Origin: Chloroflexota bacterium
Lineage (GTDB): Bacteria; Chloroflexota; Ktedonobacteria; Ktedonobacterales; Ktedonobacteraceae
Assembly: GCA_902812455.1 (NCBI GenBank)
Contig: CADDZH010000051.1
Span: 1-36,205 of the forward strand
Direction of reading: 5' to 3'
DNA: 36,205 bases
Positions 23,401 through 31,804 of the stretch are shown piece by piece (the stretch's first letter is position 1; the number at the start of each line of letters is the position of its first letter). Both the position numbers and the translations under genes were made by a program. Below the pieces are notes generated by a model that saw only the letters and a list, made by a program, of their open reading frames with translations, searched no databases and was not told the origin of the DNA.

Positions 23401-23646
23401 TTATGCTACCGAACTGGGAATAGAAACATCTACGTATTCGGCAAATGTGGGTATATCTGGAATAGGTTCGTGATCCTCAATCATCCCCTCTAAATGCATC
23501 ACGATAGCCTCTCGTATATTTTTGAGCACTTCTTCATAGGTATCTCCAGTTGCAACGCAACCAGGAAGATCCGGAACATAAGCGCCATAATTATGCTCAC
23601 CCTGCTCAATAATAACAAGAAAGCGGTACGTCCTGGCGCCAGACAT
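23401..23646 (-). CDS. hicB: HicB-family antitoxin-like protein, solitary
   Basis: This 81-residue protein has the HicB partial RNase-H-like fold: a strand YRFLVIIEQGEHNYGAYVPDLPGCVATGDTYEEV (positions 7-41) followed by a helix and the terminal IPDIPTFAEYVDV. No HicA toxin frame with its dsRNA-binding pattern is visible on either side, so it stands alone, as many short HicB genes do. AGGTAGG lies before the ATG and a promoter candidate is at 23719-23747. It lacks a C-terminal DNA-binding domain, so autorepression is unlikely by itself. Confidence 0.8.
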   Translation of the reverse strand: MSGARTYRFLVIIEQGEHNYGAYVPDLPGCVATGDTYEEVLKNIREAIVMHLEGMIEDHEPIPDIPTFAEYVDVSIPSSVA

Positions 23647-23718
23647 GATTTTCCTACCTTTCTTGGATCACGAACTTGTATGCCTACAACGCCAATCATC
23701 CAAAATATTGATACCAAC

Positions 23719-23747
23719 ATTCTAGCACATGCCCAGACTGATTGGAA
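23719..23747 (-). promoter_or_regulatory. Promoter candidate for hicB-like gene
   Basis: On the minus strand TTCCAA (23747-23742), 17 bases, then TAGAAT (23724-23719) preceded by TG-C, an extended -10. It leaves a leader of about 70 bases. Confidence 0.5.
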
Positions 23748-23810
23748 TCGTGGCTGCGGATAGGCAGGGCTATATAGACTTTGCTGGCGAATGACACAGT
23801 GAGCCTTCCA

Positions 23811-23893
23811 GGGCAACTGCAAGGATTGCCCCTACTCTGCGCGCATCGGCCTGCGCAGCCGCCGTAGGGTAGGGACAGGGCTTGCCCCTGTCC
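23811..23893. repeat. Family D hairpin copies in inverted orientation
   Basis: At 23873-23893 GGACAGGG, loop CTTGC and CCCTGTCC form a perfect eight-base stem (reverse orientation of the E2 copies). At 23811-23831 GGGCAA and TTGCCC form a divergent partner, also followed by CCTAC. Between them lies a CGGCCTGCGCAGCCGCCG palindromic stretch. Confidence 0.6.
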
Positions 23894-23954
23894 TGGCTGC
23901 TGATGCGAAAAATATCATAGAATACAGAAGTGGAAGAGAGAAAGGATTGACCTT

Positions 23955-24779
23955 ATGGCCGATTTTATGGACTTTCCTAGCCCGCGCGAGCGAGTACTGA
24001 GGAGTGGAGATACCACCATAGGTATCATTCCAGATATTTGCCTGGTTTCCCATTTCCAGGTAGGGGCATGGCAGGTGTTGTATCGACCAATGGAGACGGG
24101 CAATGTCCAGCGCTGGGGGTTGCCCCTGATGATCCCAAACTTCTCGCGTCTCAAAAATGGCATCTTCCAGGAGAAGCACACCACGCTGCCGATCCACGGC
24201 TTTGGACGTACCCTTCCCTGGATCGTCACCGAGCAAGATGATACGCGCCTGAGCATGCAACTGAACAGCAGCGATGCCACGCGGCCCAGCTATCCCTATG
24301 AGTTTACCTTCACAGCAGCGATTGCTGCAGGAGAGAAAACTCTCACATATACGCTCACCATGGAAAACCGGAGCGAGGAAGTGATGCCTATCGCTCCAGG
24401 CTTCCATCCCTATTTTGCCGTAGCCCAGCAGGATAAGGCGAAGATCGTGACAAGCGGCCCGCCTGGATTTGTGGCGAGCGCCTTTGATTGGGATACGCAA
24501 CCGCCCGACAATCCCTATCCATTCCCGCACCAGGTAACCATCCAGATACCTCGTGGCGGCACCTTGATCATCGTGGAGATACCCGTTGACGGCGCCTATT
24601 TGCTCTCCAATATGCAGGTATGGTCGGAACCCATCTCCAGACCCGATCATGCATTTGTTTGCTTCGAGCCAACGGTAGGCAGCGAGGATGCCCTCAACCG
24701 GCCTGCCGATCGCTTGAACATCGGGCCGCATAGCAGCCGGCAAATTATCTTGCAGGTGATGGCTACGCCTTCTAGTTGA
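23955..24779 (+). CDS. Aldose 1-epimerase (galactose mutarotase)-like protein
   Basis: This 274-residue protein is of the galactose-mutarotase fold, which interconverts alpha and beta anomers of aldoses or hexose phosphates. Recognisable are the substrate-pocket sequences LMIPNFSRLKNGIF and PIHGFGR (about residues 57-85), the catalytic-region PIAPGFHPYFAV with the conserved His (near 150), and FEPTVGSEDALN (near 235), where the base Glu is expected. It starts behind AAAGGATT. It stands alone between repeats, so the sugar cannot be inferred from context. Confidence 0.85.
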   Translation: MADFMDFPSPRERVLRSGDTTIGIIPDICLVSHFQVGAWQVLYRPMETGNVQRWGLPLMIPNFSRLKNGIFQEKHTTLPIHGFGRTLPWIVTEQDDTRLSMQLNSSDATRPSYPYEFTFTAAIAAGEKTLTYTLTMENRSEEVMPIAPGFHPYFAVAQQDKAKIVTSGPPGFVASAFDWDTQPPDNPYPFPHQVTIQIPRGGTLIIVEIPVDGAYLLSNMQVWSEPISRPDHAFVCFEPTVGSEDALNRPADRLNIGPHSSRQIILQVMATPSS

Positions 24780-24799
24780 CTATGAGAACATTTACGGGA

Positions 24800-24920
24800 A
24801 TGAGCCAATTTATCGGCAGTGGCCGCGATAAATCGGGCCCTACACTTCACTGGGAGAGACGGAGAACCGGCCCGTGCTGCTTCCATGCATTTCCTGCATC
24901 TATGGGATATAATAATAGGG
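24800..24920 (+). repeat. Family C repeat, copy 2, upstream of ftsH
   Basis: It shares CGATAAATCGG-CCCTACACTTC, a GGGAGAGACGGAGA-type block, an ATGCAT block and a final TATAAT (24908-24913) with the copy upstream of pdhA. Similarity is patchy outside the first part. Confidence 0.45.
24908..24913 (+). promoter_or_regulatory. Possible -10 box ahead of ftsH
   Basis: A perfect TATAAT lies about 110 bases before the ftsH start, within the end of the family C repeat. No good -35 box is found at the proper distance, so the call is tentative. Confidence 0.35.
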
Positions 24921-25023
24921 ATGATACCCTGCAGCGTCATATGAAATAGAACCAGGAGCAGTTCCTATTCGTATGTAAAGTAGAGACTTCTACGGAAGTT
25001 ATGTCCTTCTAATTCATATATGT

Positions 25024-27123
25024 ATGAACCAGTATATACCAGGCCGGCGGGGACTCAGAAGGCAGGTCAAGTGGATGATAAAAAACCCCCTCAATATATT
25101 GAGGCTACAAAATAATAACAATATGCCGCAGCGACAGCAAAACCAGATGCGCCCACCAGGCCCCAATGGACAACAACCTCAGGGAGGGCGCCCATCGAAT
25201 CTTAACCGGTGGTTGCTGGCCATTGTCCTGGCGTTGCTGGCTATCTATGCCTTTTCGTACTTCAACTCGGCGAATAGCTCGAATTCTTCCCAGGTCGACC
25301 AGCTTTCATACAGCCAGTTTTACCAGCAGATTGATGCAGGCAATATAAAAACAGCAACCTTTAATGGTCAAAATGACATTACTGGCCAGTTCAACAGGCC
25401 GGTTGGCCAGTATACACAATATGATGTGGTTCAGTTGCCCAATGGCGACCCGAACCTCACGCCGCTGCTGCTCAAGAAAGGGGTTGTCGTCAGTTCGCAG
25501 CCACAGCAGGATAATAGCTTCTGGATCAACTTGCTGATCGCCTTCCTTCCCCTGGCCGCTATAGTGGCTCTTTTCATCTTCCTGTCACGCCGGGCCGGGC
25601 AGGGACAGCAGGGCATCTTCAGCTTTGGCAGGAGCCGGGCGAGATTGATCCTCGAAGATCGGCCCAGCACTACATTTGCCGATGTGGCAGGCGTAGATGA
25701 GGCCAAGTTCGAGTTGCAAGAGGTTGTCGATTTTCTCAAAACGCCGGGCAAGTTCCAGCGCCTGGGCGGCAAGATTCCGCGCGGCGTTTTGCTCGTTGGC
25801 CCGCCAGGAACAGGAAAAACGCTGCTGGCAAGAGCTGTCGCCGGTGAGGCCGGGGTGCCGTTCTTCTCTATATCCGGCTCCGAATTCGTCGAAGTGCTGG
25901 TCGGTGTCGGCGCCAGCCGCGTGCGCGACCTGTTTGATCAGGCAAAAAAGGCCGCCCCCAGCATCATCTTCATTGATGAGATCGATGCCGTCGGCAGGCA
26001 GCGCGGAGCCAGCATCAATACCAACGACGAACGCGAGCAGACGCTGAACCAGTTGCTGGTCGAGATGGATGGCTTTGATCCGCGGCAGGCCGTCGTGGTG
26101 ATCGCTGCCACAAACCGCCCCGATGGGCTTGATATTGCTCTCTTGCGTCCGGGACGTTTTGACCGCCGGGTGACTGTGGATCGACCAGACTGGAGTGGCC
26201 GCCTGGCAATCCTCAAGATACACACACGTAACGTCCCGCTGGCTGCAGATGTGGACCTGGTTTCCATTGCTCGTGGTACCCCTGGCATGGTCGGGGCCGA
26301 CCTGGCAAACCTGGTCAACGAAGCAGCGCTACTCGCGGCGCGCCGCAATCTTGATCGAGTGACACAGAAGTGCTTTGATGAGGCCCTGGACAAAATCCTG
26401 CTTGGCGCGGAGCGCCCGCTGATACTCAGCGAGGAAGACCTCAGGGTAATCGCTTACCACGAAGGGGGTCATGCCTTAACGGCCCTTCTCTCGGAATATG
26501 CAGACCCCGTAACGAAAGTTACGATCGTGCCGCGCGGGCAGGCCCTCGGCGTGACCATGTCTACACCGCTCGATGATCGCTATAACTACTCGAAAGAGTA
26601 CCTGCTGACGCAAATTGTTCACGCTCTTGGTGGTCGCGCTGCCGAACAGATCGCCATTGGGAGCATCACGACAGGAGCCGAAAACGATCTGCAGAAGGTG
26701 ACGGCTATAGCGCGGCAGATGGTCACTCGCTGGGGTATGAGCGAGCGGCTCGGCACCATCTCCTTTAGCGAGCGCTCCAGCCCCTTTGTAGGTATGGAGG
26801 ATAGGGGCACTCCAACCGAGTACAGCGAGGTCACGGCAGAGGCTATCGACGAGGAAGTCGATCGCATAGTACGGGAGTGCTATGAGCGCGCTGTGGAGCT
26901 TCTCACAACTCATCGCGAGACGCTTGATCGCATAGCGCAGGAATTGCGCAAACATGAAGTGCTCGATGCGCGCCAGCTTCAACAGATCATGGAGGAGACC
27001 GGGGCACGCATCGCCCCCAAACAGCCGCCGCCCAAGGCTGTTCCACAGCTAATCAGCCCGCCTCCGCCCACGCCTCCTGTGCAGCCTGAGGTAAACAGCA
27101 CAGGCACAGACCAGATTGGTTAA
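25024..27123 (+). CDS. ftsH: ATP-dependent zinc metalloprotease FtsH
   Basis: This 699-residue membrane-bound AAA+ protease degrades membrane and regulatory proteins. It has two transmembrane helices (about residues 60-80 and 163-185), a short extracytoplasmic domain between them, Walker A GPPGTGKT (259-266), Walker [16 protein letters not shown] (near 315), the second region of homology ([20 protein letters not shown]), and the zinc site HEGGH (479-483) with the third ligand in AENDLQ. The usual form is HEAGH; Gly in the third place is unusual but leaves all ligands. The C-terminus is Pro-rich. The start is uncertain: 25024 has no ribosome binding site, and ATG 25075 with AGAAGG 12 bases upstream is a good alternative. 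Confidence 0.93.
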   Translation: MNQYIPGRRGLRRQVKWMIKNPLNILRLQNNNNMPQRQQNQMRPPGPNGQQPQGGRPSNLNRWLLAIVLALLAIYAFSYFNSANSSNSSQVDQLSYSQFYQQIDAGNIKTATFNGQNDITGQFNRPVGQYTQYDVVQLPNGDPNLTPLLLKKGVVVSSQPQQDNSFWINLLIAFLPLAAIVALFIFLSRRAGQGQQGIFSFGRSRARLILEDRPSTTFADVAGVDEAKFELQEVVDFLKTPGKFQRLGGKIPRGVLLVGPPGTGKTLLARAVAGEAGVPFFSISGSEFVEVLVGVGASRVRDLFDQAKKAAPSIIFIDEIDAVGRQRGASINTNDEREQTLNQLLVEMDGFDPRQAVVVIAATNRPDGLDIALLRPGRFDRRVTVDRPDWSGRLAILKIHTRNVPLAADVDLVSIARGTPGMVGADLANLVNEAALLAARRNLDRVTQKCFDEALDKILLGAERPLILSEEDLRVIAYHEGGHALTALLSEYADPVTKVTIVPRGQALGVTMSTPLDDRYNYSKEYLLTQIVHALGGRAAEQIAIGSITTGAENDLQKVTAIARQMVTRWGMSERLGTISFSERSSPFVGMEDRGTPTEYSEVTAEAIDEEVDRIVRECYERAVELLTTHRETLDRIAQELRKHEVLDARQLQQIMEETGARIAPKQPPPKAVPQLISPPPPTPPVQPEVNSTGTDQIG

Positions 27124-27215
27124 AGAAAGCCGGTTCTATGTGACGGGTGAAAGCCTGGCCCCCACAACGGAGGCCACTACATTTCTCTCCCGCTCAATTG
27201 AAAGTTGACAGAGTG

Positions 27216-29168
27216 CTATGATACTTTTGTCTCGGCCCTCTCTTCTTCCCTGGCTCCGGCCTCGCGAGTAGCCTCCTCCTCTTGCCGCACGATACGAATC
27301 TCGTTTTCAAAGATGCGCCGCAGGATGGCAACTGCGCAGGCATAGGTCGAGTCCATGCCAAAGTAGGAAAGGCTACCCGCGCCGAGATTCTTGCCGCGCG
27401 TATAGGGCGTATCCGAGGCATAGTGCAGGATGCCTAGCTCATAGGGAAGGCGAGCGAAGTTGATGTTCTCCCCGTTGGGATAGCGCGTCAGGTACTGGTC
27501 TTCGTAGACGGCGTTGAGATAGGGGCCACTCTCCATCTCAACCACAGTATAGTTGGCGCTGTAGTAGAAATCCAGGTACTGGCGGTTTTGCAGGTAGGTG
27601 CCTTTGCCCGAAACCGCTTTCTGGTTATCGAGCACGGAGCCATAAATCAGGTAAGACTGCACATCCTGCGCGGTAAAGCAGTTATCCAGCCAGTAAACGT
27701 TCTGGCTGTGTTCATCGAGCACGGCGTTGGAGATCATTACATCGCCAATGCTGCCGTTGAGCGTCGCCGCTTTGCCTAGAATGTAGATGCCCTTGATGTG
27801 CGTCAAATTCTCCATGATCTCACGTAACATCCTGTAGGCGGCCATGCCCAATGGATAATCGATGTTGAGCAGCACAGCCTGGCTCTTTGAGAGCTTATCC
27901 ATTCCCGGCATGCGGCAGCGCGGATCGATCTCCATGTGGTGCAGTTTGGCCAGTTCAAACACCTGGGCATCGATTTCCAGGCCGTGCCGCGCTCCAACGT
28001 ACCAGATGCCGCGCTCCTGCTCCTCGCGTGCGCGGTTCTGGATAAATTCCTGGCCTGCAGGAGTGCGCATCCATTCGCGCGCCACGAAGTACAGGAAGTT
28101 TTGCCAGTTGCCGGGAACAATTCCTTCCTGCAGCTTGCGGCATTCCTCGGCAAGATAAGGGTCCTTGCCGCTCAAAGCAAACTGCGTGAGAACCTCTTGC
28201 CGGTTAAGAATACTGCCTGAGGAAAGGTTGACCAGGCTATGCGGATTGCTGGAGACAAAGTAGACAGGTCGATCTTGCAAGCCCAGGGTATCGAAGACTC
28301 GCTCGACCGGCGCCCACCATTTGCGCGTAGCCCGCACAAAACCAACATGCGAGCCGCCCAGCATGCGCAGCGCAAAACTTTTACGACTTTTCCCGATGAT
28401 ACGCAGGTTATCCCAGAGACGATCGCCCCAGATCACTTCGAGGCGCCGCCAGTCGCTGGCATGGATGTGCAGGCGCTCGCGCAACACCCTCGAGATCTCG
28501 GCAAACACGGGTGATGTGCGATCAATGCGCGTCTCCAGTAAACGCATAGTGGTTGGGTCGGCATTGAGCAGGTAGTACATCTTGTTCCATTCGATCTGGA
28601 AGGCGACCAGGATAGGAACGATATCATCTATATCGCTGACGCTGGCAACATAGACGGCCAGCGTTTCTTTCCCATCGTAGAACCACTTGCGGCGCCGCGC
28701 GGGCGCAGTGACAGCCTGCCAGTTATCCACGTCAAAGCCCTGTTGCTGGAACATCTCCTCGGACTGGCCCAGCAACACCAGATTGCAATGCAGTATTGCC
28801 GATGGCAGGCGCAGGACGCTGTAAATGAAGGCGGACATGTCGGGATAGGGCGAGCGGGCTTCGGGATGCAGGCTCGAGTCGATGTTGTAGTGCGCCTGCA
28901 CGAGCGCTTTCAGGCTGACTTCGCCTGAACTGCGCAGCAGGGTGTTATAGGTACGAATATAAAGCTCAACGTCGCGCTTCCCGGCTTCATGATGTCCCTC
29001 TTCTTCCTCTAAAGAAGTAGGAACCGCCTTCATTGTAGAATCCAGTTCTGCCTCATCTGTCTCTTTGGATTCGCTGCCGTTTTTGAAAAGCTCGTGGTCT
29101 TGCTGTGGTCCTTCAAATGAATCAACTGACTGGTTATGGCGTTCAAAACGTCGATCTTTGCGTGACAC
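27216..29168 (-). CDS. Large conserved protein with nucleoside-phosphorylase-like C-terminal part
   Basis: This protein of about 650 residues is probably cytosolic. The first 65 residues are charged and low-complexity. The middle (about 65-420) has no fold I recognise. From about 440 it has features of the purine nucleoside phosphorylase/hydrolase fold: GIYILGKAATLNGSIGDVMI, SNAVLDEHS and VVEMESGPYLNAVYE, where the MES stretch matches the ribose-binding Met-Glu of that family. It may act on a nucleoside-like compound; I cannot name it. The start is taken as GTG 29168, because GGGAGGGAGAAG lies just upstream, whereas the upstream ATG pair at 29192 has no site. Confidence 0.7.
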   Translation of the reverse strand: MSRKDRRFERHNQSVDSFEGPQQDHELFKNGSESKETDEAELDSTMKAVPTSLEEEEGHHEAGKRDVELYIRTYNTLLRSSGEVSLKALVQAHYNIDSSLHPEARSPYPDMSAFIYSVLRLPSAILHCNLVLLGQSEEMFQQQGFDVDNWQAVTAPARRRKWFYDGKETLAVYVASVSDIDDIVPILVAFQIEWNKMYYLLNADPTTMRLLETRIDRTSPVFAEISRVLRERLHIHASDWRRLEVIWGDRLWDNLRIIGKSRKSFALRMLGGSHVGFVRATRKWWAPVERVFDTLGLQDRPVYFVSSNPHSLVNLSSGSILNRQEVLTQFALSGKDPYLAEECRKLQEGIVPGNWQNFLYFVAREWMRTPAGQEFIQNRAREEQERGIWYVGARHGLEIDAQVFELAKLHHMEIDPRCRMPGMDKLSKSQAVLLNIDYPLGMAAYRMLREIMENLTHIKGIYILGKAATLNGSIGDVMISNAVLDEHSQNVYWLDNCFTAQDVQSYLIYGSVLDNQKAVSGKGTYLQNRQYLDFYYSANYTVVEMESGPYLNAVYEDQYLTRYPNGENINFARLPYELGILHYASDTPYTRGKNLGAGSLSYFGMDSTYACAVAILRRIFENEIRIVRQEEEATREAGAREEERAETKVS

Positions 29169-29371
29169 GTTAACTCTTCTCCCTCCCATCATTCGAGATG
29201 AGATTTCAGTAGTATTATTTCTTCCTTATTTTTCTTTTTCATCATTATACCCGCTAGTTCCATCTTTGTGGTAGGGGTGATAAATTTCATCATGGTAGAT
29301 TTCTATTCATTTGTAGTATTTTTTTACCAGAACATGCCACCAAACACCAGCTAATATCGTTTCTATATTGA

Positions 29372-29430
29372 GAGGCATTACTAAAATGCTGGGATTCCCC
29401 ATGCCCGGCATTTCCCCCTAGTAATGCCTC
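29372..29430. other. Long bulged hairpin between two leftward genes
   Basis: Outer arms GAGGCATTACTA (29372-29383) and TAGTAATGCCTC (29419-29430) pair perfectly over 12 bases. Inner arms AAATGCTGGG (29384-29393) and CCCGGCATTT (29404-29413) continue the stem with one G-T pair and a five-base CCCCC bulge. On the plus strand TTTT follows; on the minus strand no T-run follows. It lies 23 bases past the stop of the leftward gene at 29454. Confidence 0.6.
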
Positions 29431-29453
29431 TTTTCTGCAATATTTTTTCTAGT

Positions 29454-30770
29454 TTAACTCCATATTAATACGTCGTCGTTGCCGGGAACGCGGCCACCTG
29501 AGAGCCATTGATTTCCCTCATTATTCAATCTGTTCTTCCATTGGCAATGTACCAAGCCATTAAACAATAACTGTCGTATAAGATCGTCATACTCTTTAAG
29601 AATAAATCGACCGAAGTGCATAAGGAGAAGTTTCTGGCGGAGTTCAGGCCAGCGCCGAACACGCTGAATCCTCCCCTGTTGAAGTATTTGCTTGTAGAGC
29701 TCCTGTCTTTCTCCTGCCAGGCGTTCCTGCCGCTGTTGCGCAAACCATTCTTTTCCCAGTATTCCCTGATAACTCTGCTCTTCTAACTGTCGCCGGTGCC
29801 GGCAAACCGCATCATTCATACAGAGTAAGCTATCCTTGCTCCTGCTCGCAAAGAGAAGCGTATATGGCACTTTCTCGATGCTTGCAGGCCTCGGCATAAA
29901 AAGAGGTATGCGCTGCACGAAGGGAAAATGCTTCTGCATTGAAGCTCGCAATAGATCAATCACTCCATCCGCGATGGAAAAAGCCTCTGCTTCGCCTTTC
30001 GCAAGCAATGTCTTCCATTGATCGGTACGCAGTAGTCCGGTCAGCAGGGATGAGCCTGCGGGAGTGCGTGAAGATGCTATGACGTGGGCCCGTGCCTGTT
30101 TATGCGAGATAAAGAGGCATAGCTCGGTTGGTGCAGTTGTACGCCGGTAGATGGGGAGCAGATCATCATACGTATAAAGTGTTTGTCCGAAAGGATTGAG
30201 CAGGAAGATAGCCGGAGATTGCTCAATCTCTTCCAGCAAAGCGCCTGCTATCTCTGGCCAGCCTGCCTGCAGCATGCCGCTTTCCTTTGGCAGGACAAAG
30301 TCGTTTGTGGCTATCGAGATATCCTGGCCATCTTTAGCCGCTTTGCTCTCCCTGCGCTTGCTGTTTCTTGTCTCCAGCACAATACCATGAAGCGTAATGG
30401 GTTGCGAAGGATTTTCGCCGGCCAGCACCCTGGAAAGCGATGCTATCGATTGCAGTAGAGGGGGCGGGTCTTGCGCTGTGCTTTTCTTGCGCCCTTTTTG
30501 CGGCGTCGCCTCAGCGTCTTTTGAGGGGGATGATGAGCGTATGCGCGAATCGCTCCCCAGGGCATCGATCCAGTAACAGCGGCGGTAGATAAGCATTGCT
30601 TGCAGGGAACGGCAGTAGGATGCTACGTAATCATGTAATAGCCAGTCGCGCAGGGAGGACAGGACGGCCTGTTCCGTGAATCGCTGCGCTGGTTTATGCC
30701 TCGCGGTTTCTGGTGTTGGTGTTGCTGCTGCTTGCTGGTTGTCGAAATCGCCCCATAGGTCGAGATTCAT
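29454..30770 (-). CDS. Hypothetical protein, possibly TcmP (three-Cys-motif partner)-like
   Basis: This 438-residue protein is only tentatively placed. Two places recall the three-Cys-motif partner (TcmP) family: an N-terminal YRRCYWIDALG (near 62-72, like the family's iDxFAG) and a central AIFLLNPFGQTLYTYDDLLP (near 190-210, like its DPFG). A charged C-terminal helical region follows (LKEYDDLIRQLLFNGLVHCQ). No radical-SAM or DUF5131 partner gene is in the window. There is no ribosome binding site; a TAGAAT box (30784-30779, minus strand) ends eight bases before the ATG, so the message may be leaderless. The function is not established. Confidence 0.6.
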   Translation of the reverse strand: MNLDLWGDFDNQQAAATPTPETARHKPAQRFTEQAVLSSLRDWLLHDYVASYCRSLQAMLIYRRCYWIDALGSDSRIRSSSPSKDAEATPQKGRKKSTAQDPPPLLQSIASLSRVLAGENPSQPITLHGIVLETRNSKRRESKAAKDGQDISIATNDFVLPKESGMLQAGWPEIAGALLEEIEQSPAIFLLNPFGQTLYTYDDLLPIYRRTTAPTELCLFISHKQARAHVIASSRTPAGSSLLTGLLRTDQWKTLLAKGEAEAFSIADGVIDLLRASMQKHFPFVQRIPLFMPRPASIEKVPYTLLFASRSKDSLLCMNDAVCRHRRQLEEQSYQGILGKEWFAQQRQERLAGERQELYKQILQQGRIQRVRRWPELRQKLLLMHFGRFILKEYDDLIRQLLFNGLVHCQWKNRLNNEGNQWLSGGRVPGNDDVLIWS

Positions 30771-30778
30771 AGTGGCCT

Positions 30779-30787
30779 ATTCTATCA
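30779..30787 (-). promoter_or_regulatory. Extended -10 of the TcmP-like gene (leaderless)
   Basis: TGATAGAAT on the minus strand ends at 30779, eight bases ahead of the ATG at 30770. Transcription would start at or near the A of the start codon. No Shine-Dalgarno sequence is present. Confidence 0.45.
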
Positions 30788-30825
30788 CACTTTCGCGGGT
30801 CGTTCTTCTAAGGAAAGTCTCATCT

Positions 30826-30950
30826 ATGTCATCCTGAGCGAAGCGAAGGATCTATGTGTCCCTGCATCAGACCCTTCCCCTTCACTTCGTTCAGGGCTTC
30901 GGCTCAGGTCAGGGGCAAGCCCTGACCCTACAGGGTGACATCCTTATGTT
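30826..30950. repeat. Family B copy 3 interrupted by a family D hairpin
   Basis: The left end TATGTCATCCTGAGCGAAG and the middle CCTTCCCCTTCACTTCG match the other B copies. After GGCTTCGGCTCA the usual CGCTCAG-ATGACA end is replaced by GGTCAGGG, loop GCAAG, CCCTGACC (30907-30927) and CTACAG, and the text resumes with GGTGACATCC. Confidence 0.7.
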
Positions 30951-30990
30951 AGAGCTTTGTTAGAATTTTGTTATACGTGTGTTAGAAAAC

Positions 30991-31021
30991 TTGACAAGGA
31001 TGCTATCAAAGATTATATAAT
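30991..31021 (+). promoter_or_regulatory. Strong sigma70-type promoter of hsp20
   Basis: The -35 box is a perfect TTGACA (30991-30996). The -10 region TATATAAT gives either TATATA with a 17-base spacer or TATAAT (31016-31021) with 19. The start of transcription would be near 31028, leaving a long leader. Confidence 0.7.
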
Positions 31022-31195
31022 GTTCTCAGAAAGTGAGAGAGGTAAACGGTGAACAACGACAAAGAGACGGCAGGGTGCGGGTCAAGCTGGACAAGCCACC
31101 GCCCCTACTATGGTACGACCTTCGATGCCGATCATTCATACAGAAGTTTTCCGTACCTCTCTCAAAGGTATCCAGTAGACTGATGAAACCAGTCA

Positions 31196-31237
31196 GTTAT
31201 GTAGTATCAGACGTTCGGTTATGTAGTATCACACGTT
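31196..31237 (+). repeat. 20-bp direct repeat in hsp20 leader
   Basis: GTTATGTAGTATCAGACGTT (31196-31215) and GTTATGTAGTATCACACGTT (31218-31237) differ at one base and repeat with a 22-base period. They end two bases before AGGAGG (31239-31244), the ribosome binding site of hsp20. Confidence 0.75.
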
Positions 31238-31253
31238 TAGGAGGTGTATGGAA

Positions 31254-31772
31254 ATGACAACTCTGATGCCTTTCGATCCCTTCCGTGAGATGCTTAGCTT
31301 GCGCGATGCTATGAACCGGCTCTTTGAGCAGAGCTTTGTCAATCCTGCCTGGAGCACAACGACTTCTCAGAACTGGACTGCTCCGGTGAATGTGTACGAG
31401 ACGGAGCAGGGTTATCAGATGTATGTCCTGCTTCCTGGCATCAAGCCGGAGGACATCGAACTGACTGTGGATCAGAACACGCTGACCTTCAAAGGGCAAT
31501 TCTATCCTCTAGTTCAAGAGAACCAGCAGGGCAAGTGGCTGCTGCAGGAATTTGGTTCTGGCACCTTTGGGCGCACGCTGACCTTCCCCAAGCCAATCGA
31601 TGTTGACCACATCGAGACGAAGTATGAGTATGGTGTGCTCTACATCTACATCCCGGTCAGCGAGGCTGTGCGTCCGAAGAGGATCAGCATCAGTAACGCC
31701 AACGTCGTGAACAGCAACGGCAGCCTGAGCGGAAGCGAGCAGCATAAACTGACCGTTGAGGCTGGCGCGTAG
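31254..31772 (+). CDS. Hsp20/alpha-crystallin small heat shock protein
   Basis: This 172-residue ATP-independent chaperone holds unfolding proteins in large oligomers. The N-terminal arm is FREMLSLRDAMNRLFEQSF. The alpha-crystallin domain runs from about residue 42 to 145: APVNVYETEQGYQMYVLLPG, ELTVDQNTLTFKG, FGRTLTFPKPID and the signature GVLYIYIPVSEAVRPKRISI. The tail has a variable Ser/Asn-rich end rather than a clear IxI. The start is ATG 31254, nine bases after AGGAGG; the ATG at 31248 is too close to it. A long leader with direct repeats and a perfect -35 box precede it, and a terminator follows. Confidence 0.93.
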   Translation: MTTLMPFDPFREMLSLRDAMNRLFEQSFVNPAWSTTTSQNWTAPVNVYETEQGYQMYVLLPGIKPEDIELTVDQNTLTFKGQFYPLVQENQQGKWLLQEFGSGTFGRTLTFPKPIDVDHIETKYEYGVLYIYIPVSEAVRPKRISISNANVVNSNGSLSGSEQHKLTVEAGA

Positions 31773-31804
31773 TAGCCTGTACTGGCCCATTGAGCATATT
31801 GTAA

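Larger units (their letters stand above)
30771..31253. other. Gene-free stretch with repeat and hsp20 leader
   Basis: This 483-base stretch holds the leaderless promoter of the leftward gene, family B copy 3, the hsp20 promoter (30991-31021) and a leader of about 225 bases. Two 20-base direct repeats lie near its end. A short open frame at 31033-31257 has no ribosome binding site and is not accepted. Confidence 0.6.

Noticed and set aside
23647..23830. hicA toxin gene next to hicB
   Set aside because: No frame here gives the short HicA pattern with its conserved His; the HicB appears solitary.
23832..24743. 303-codon minus-strand frame opposite the aldose-epimerase-like gene
   Set aside because: The plus-strand product has clear family motifs; the antisense product has none and no ribosome binding site.
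31033..31257. Small open frame in the hsp20 leader
   Set aside because: No ribosome binding site, no family pattern, and it overlaps the direct repeats and the hsp20 start.
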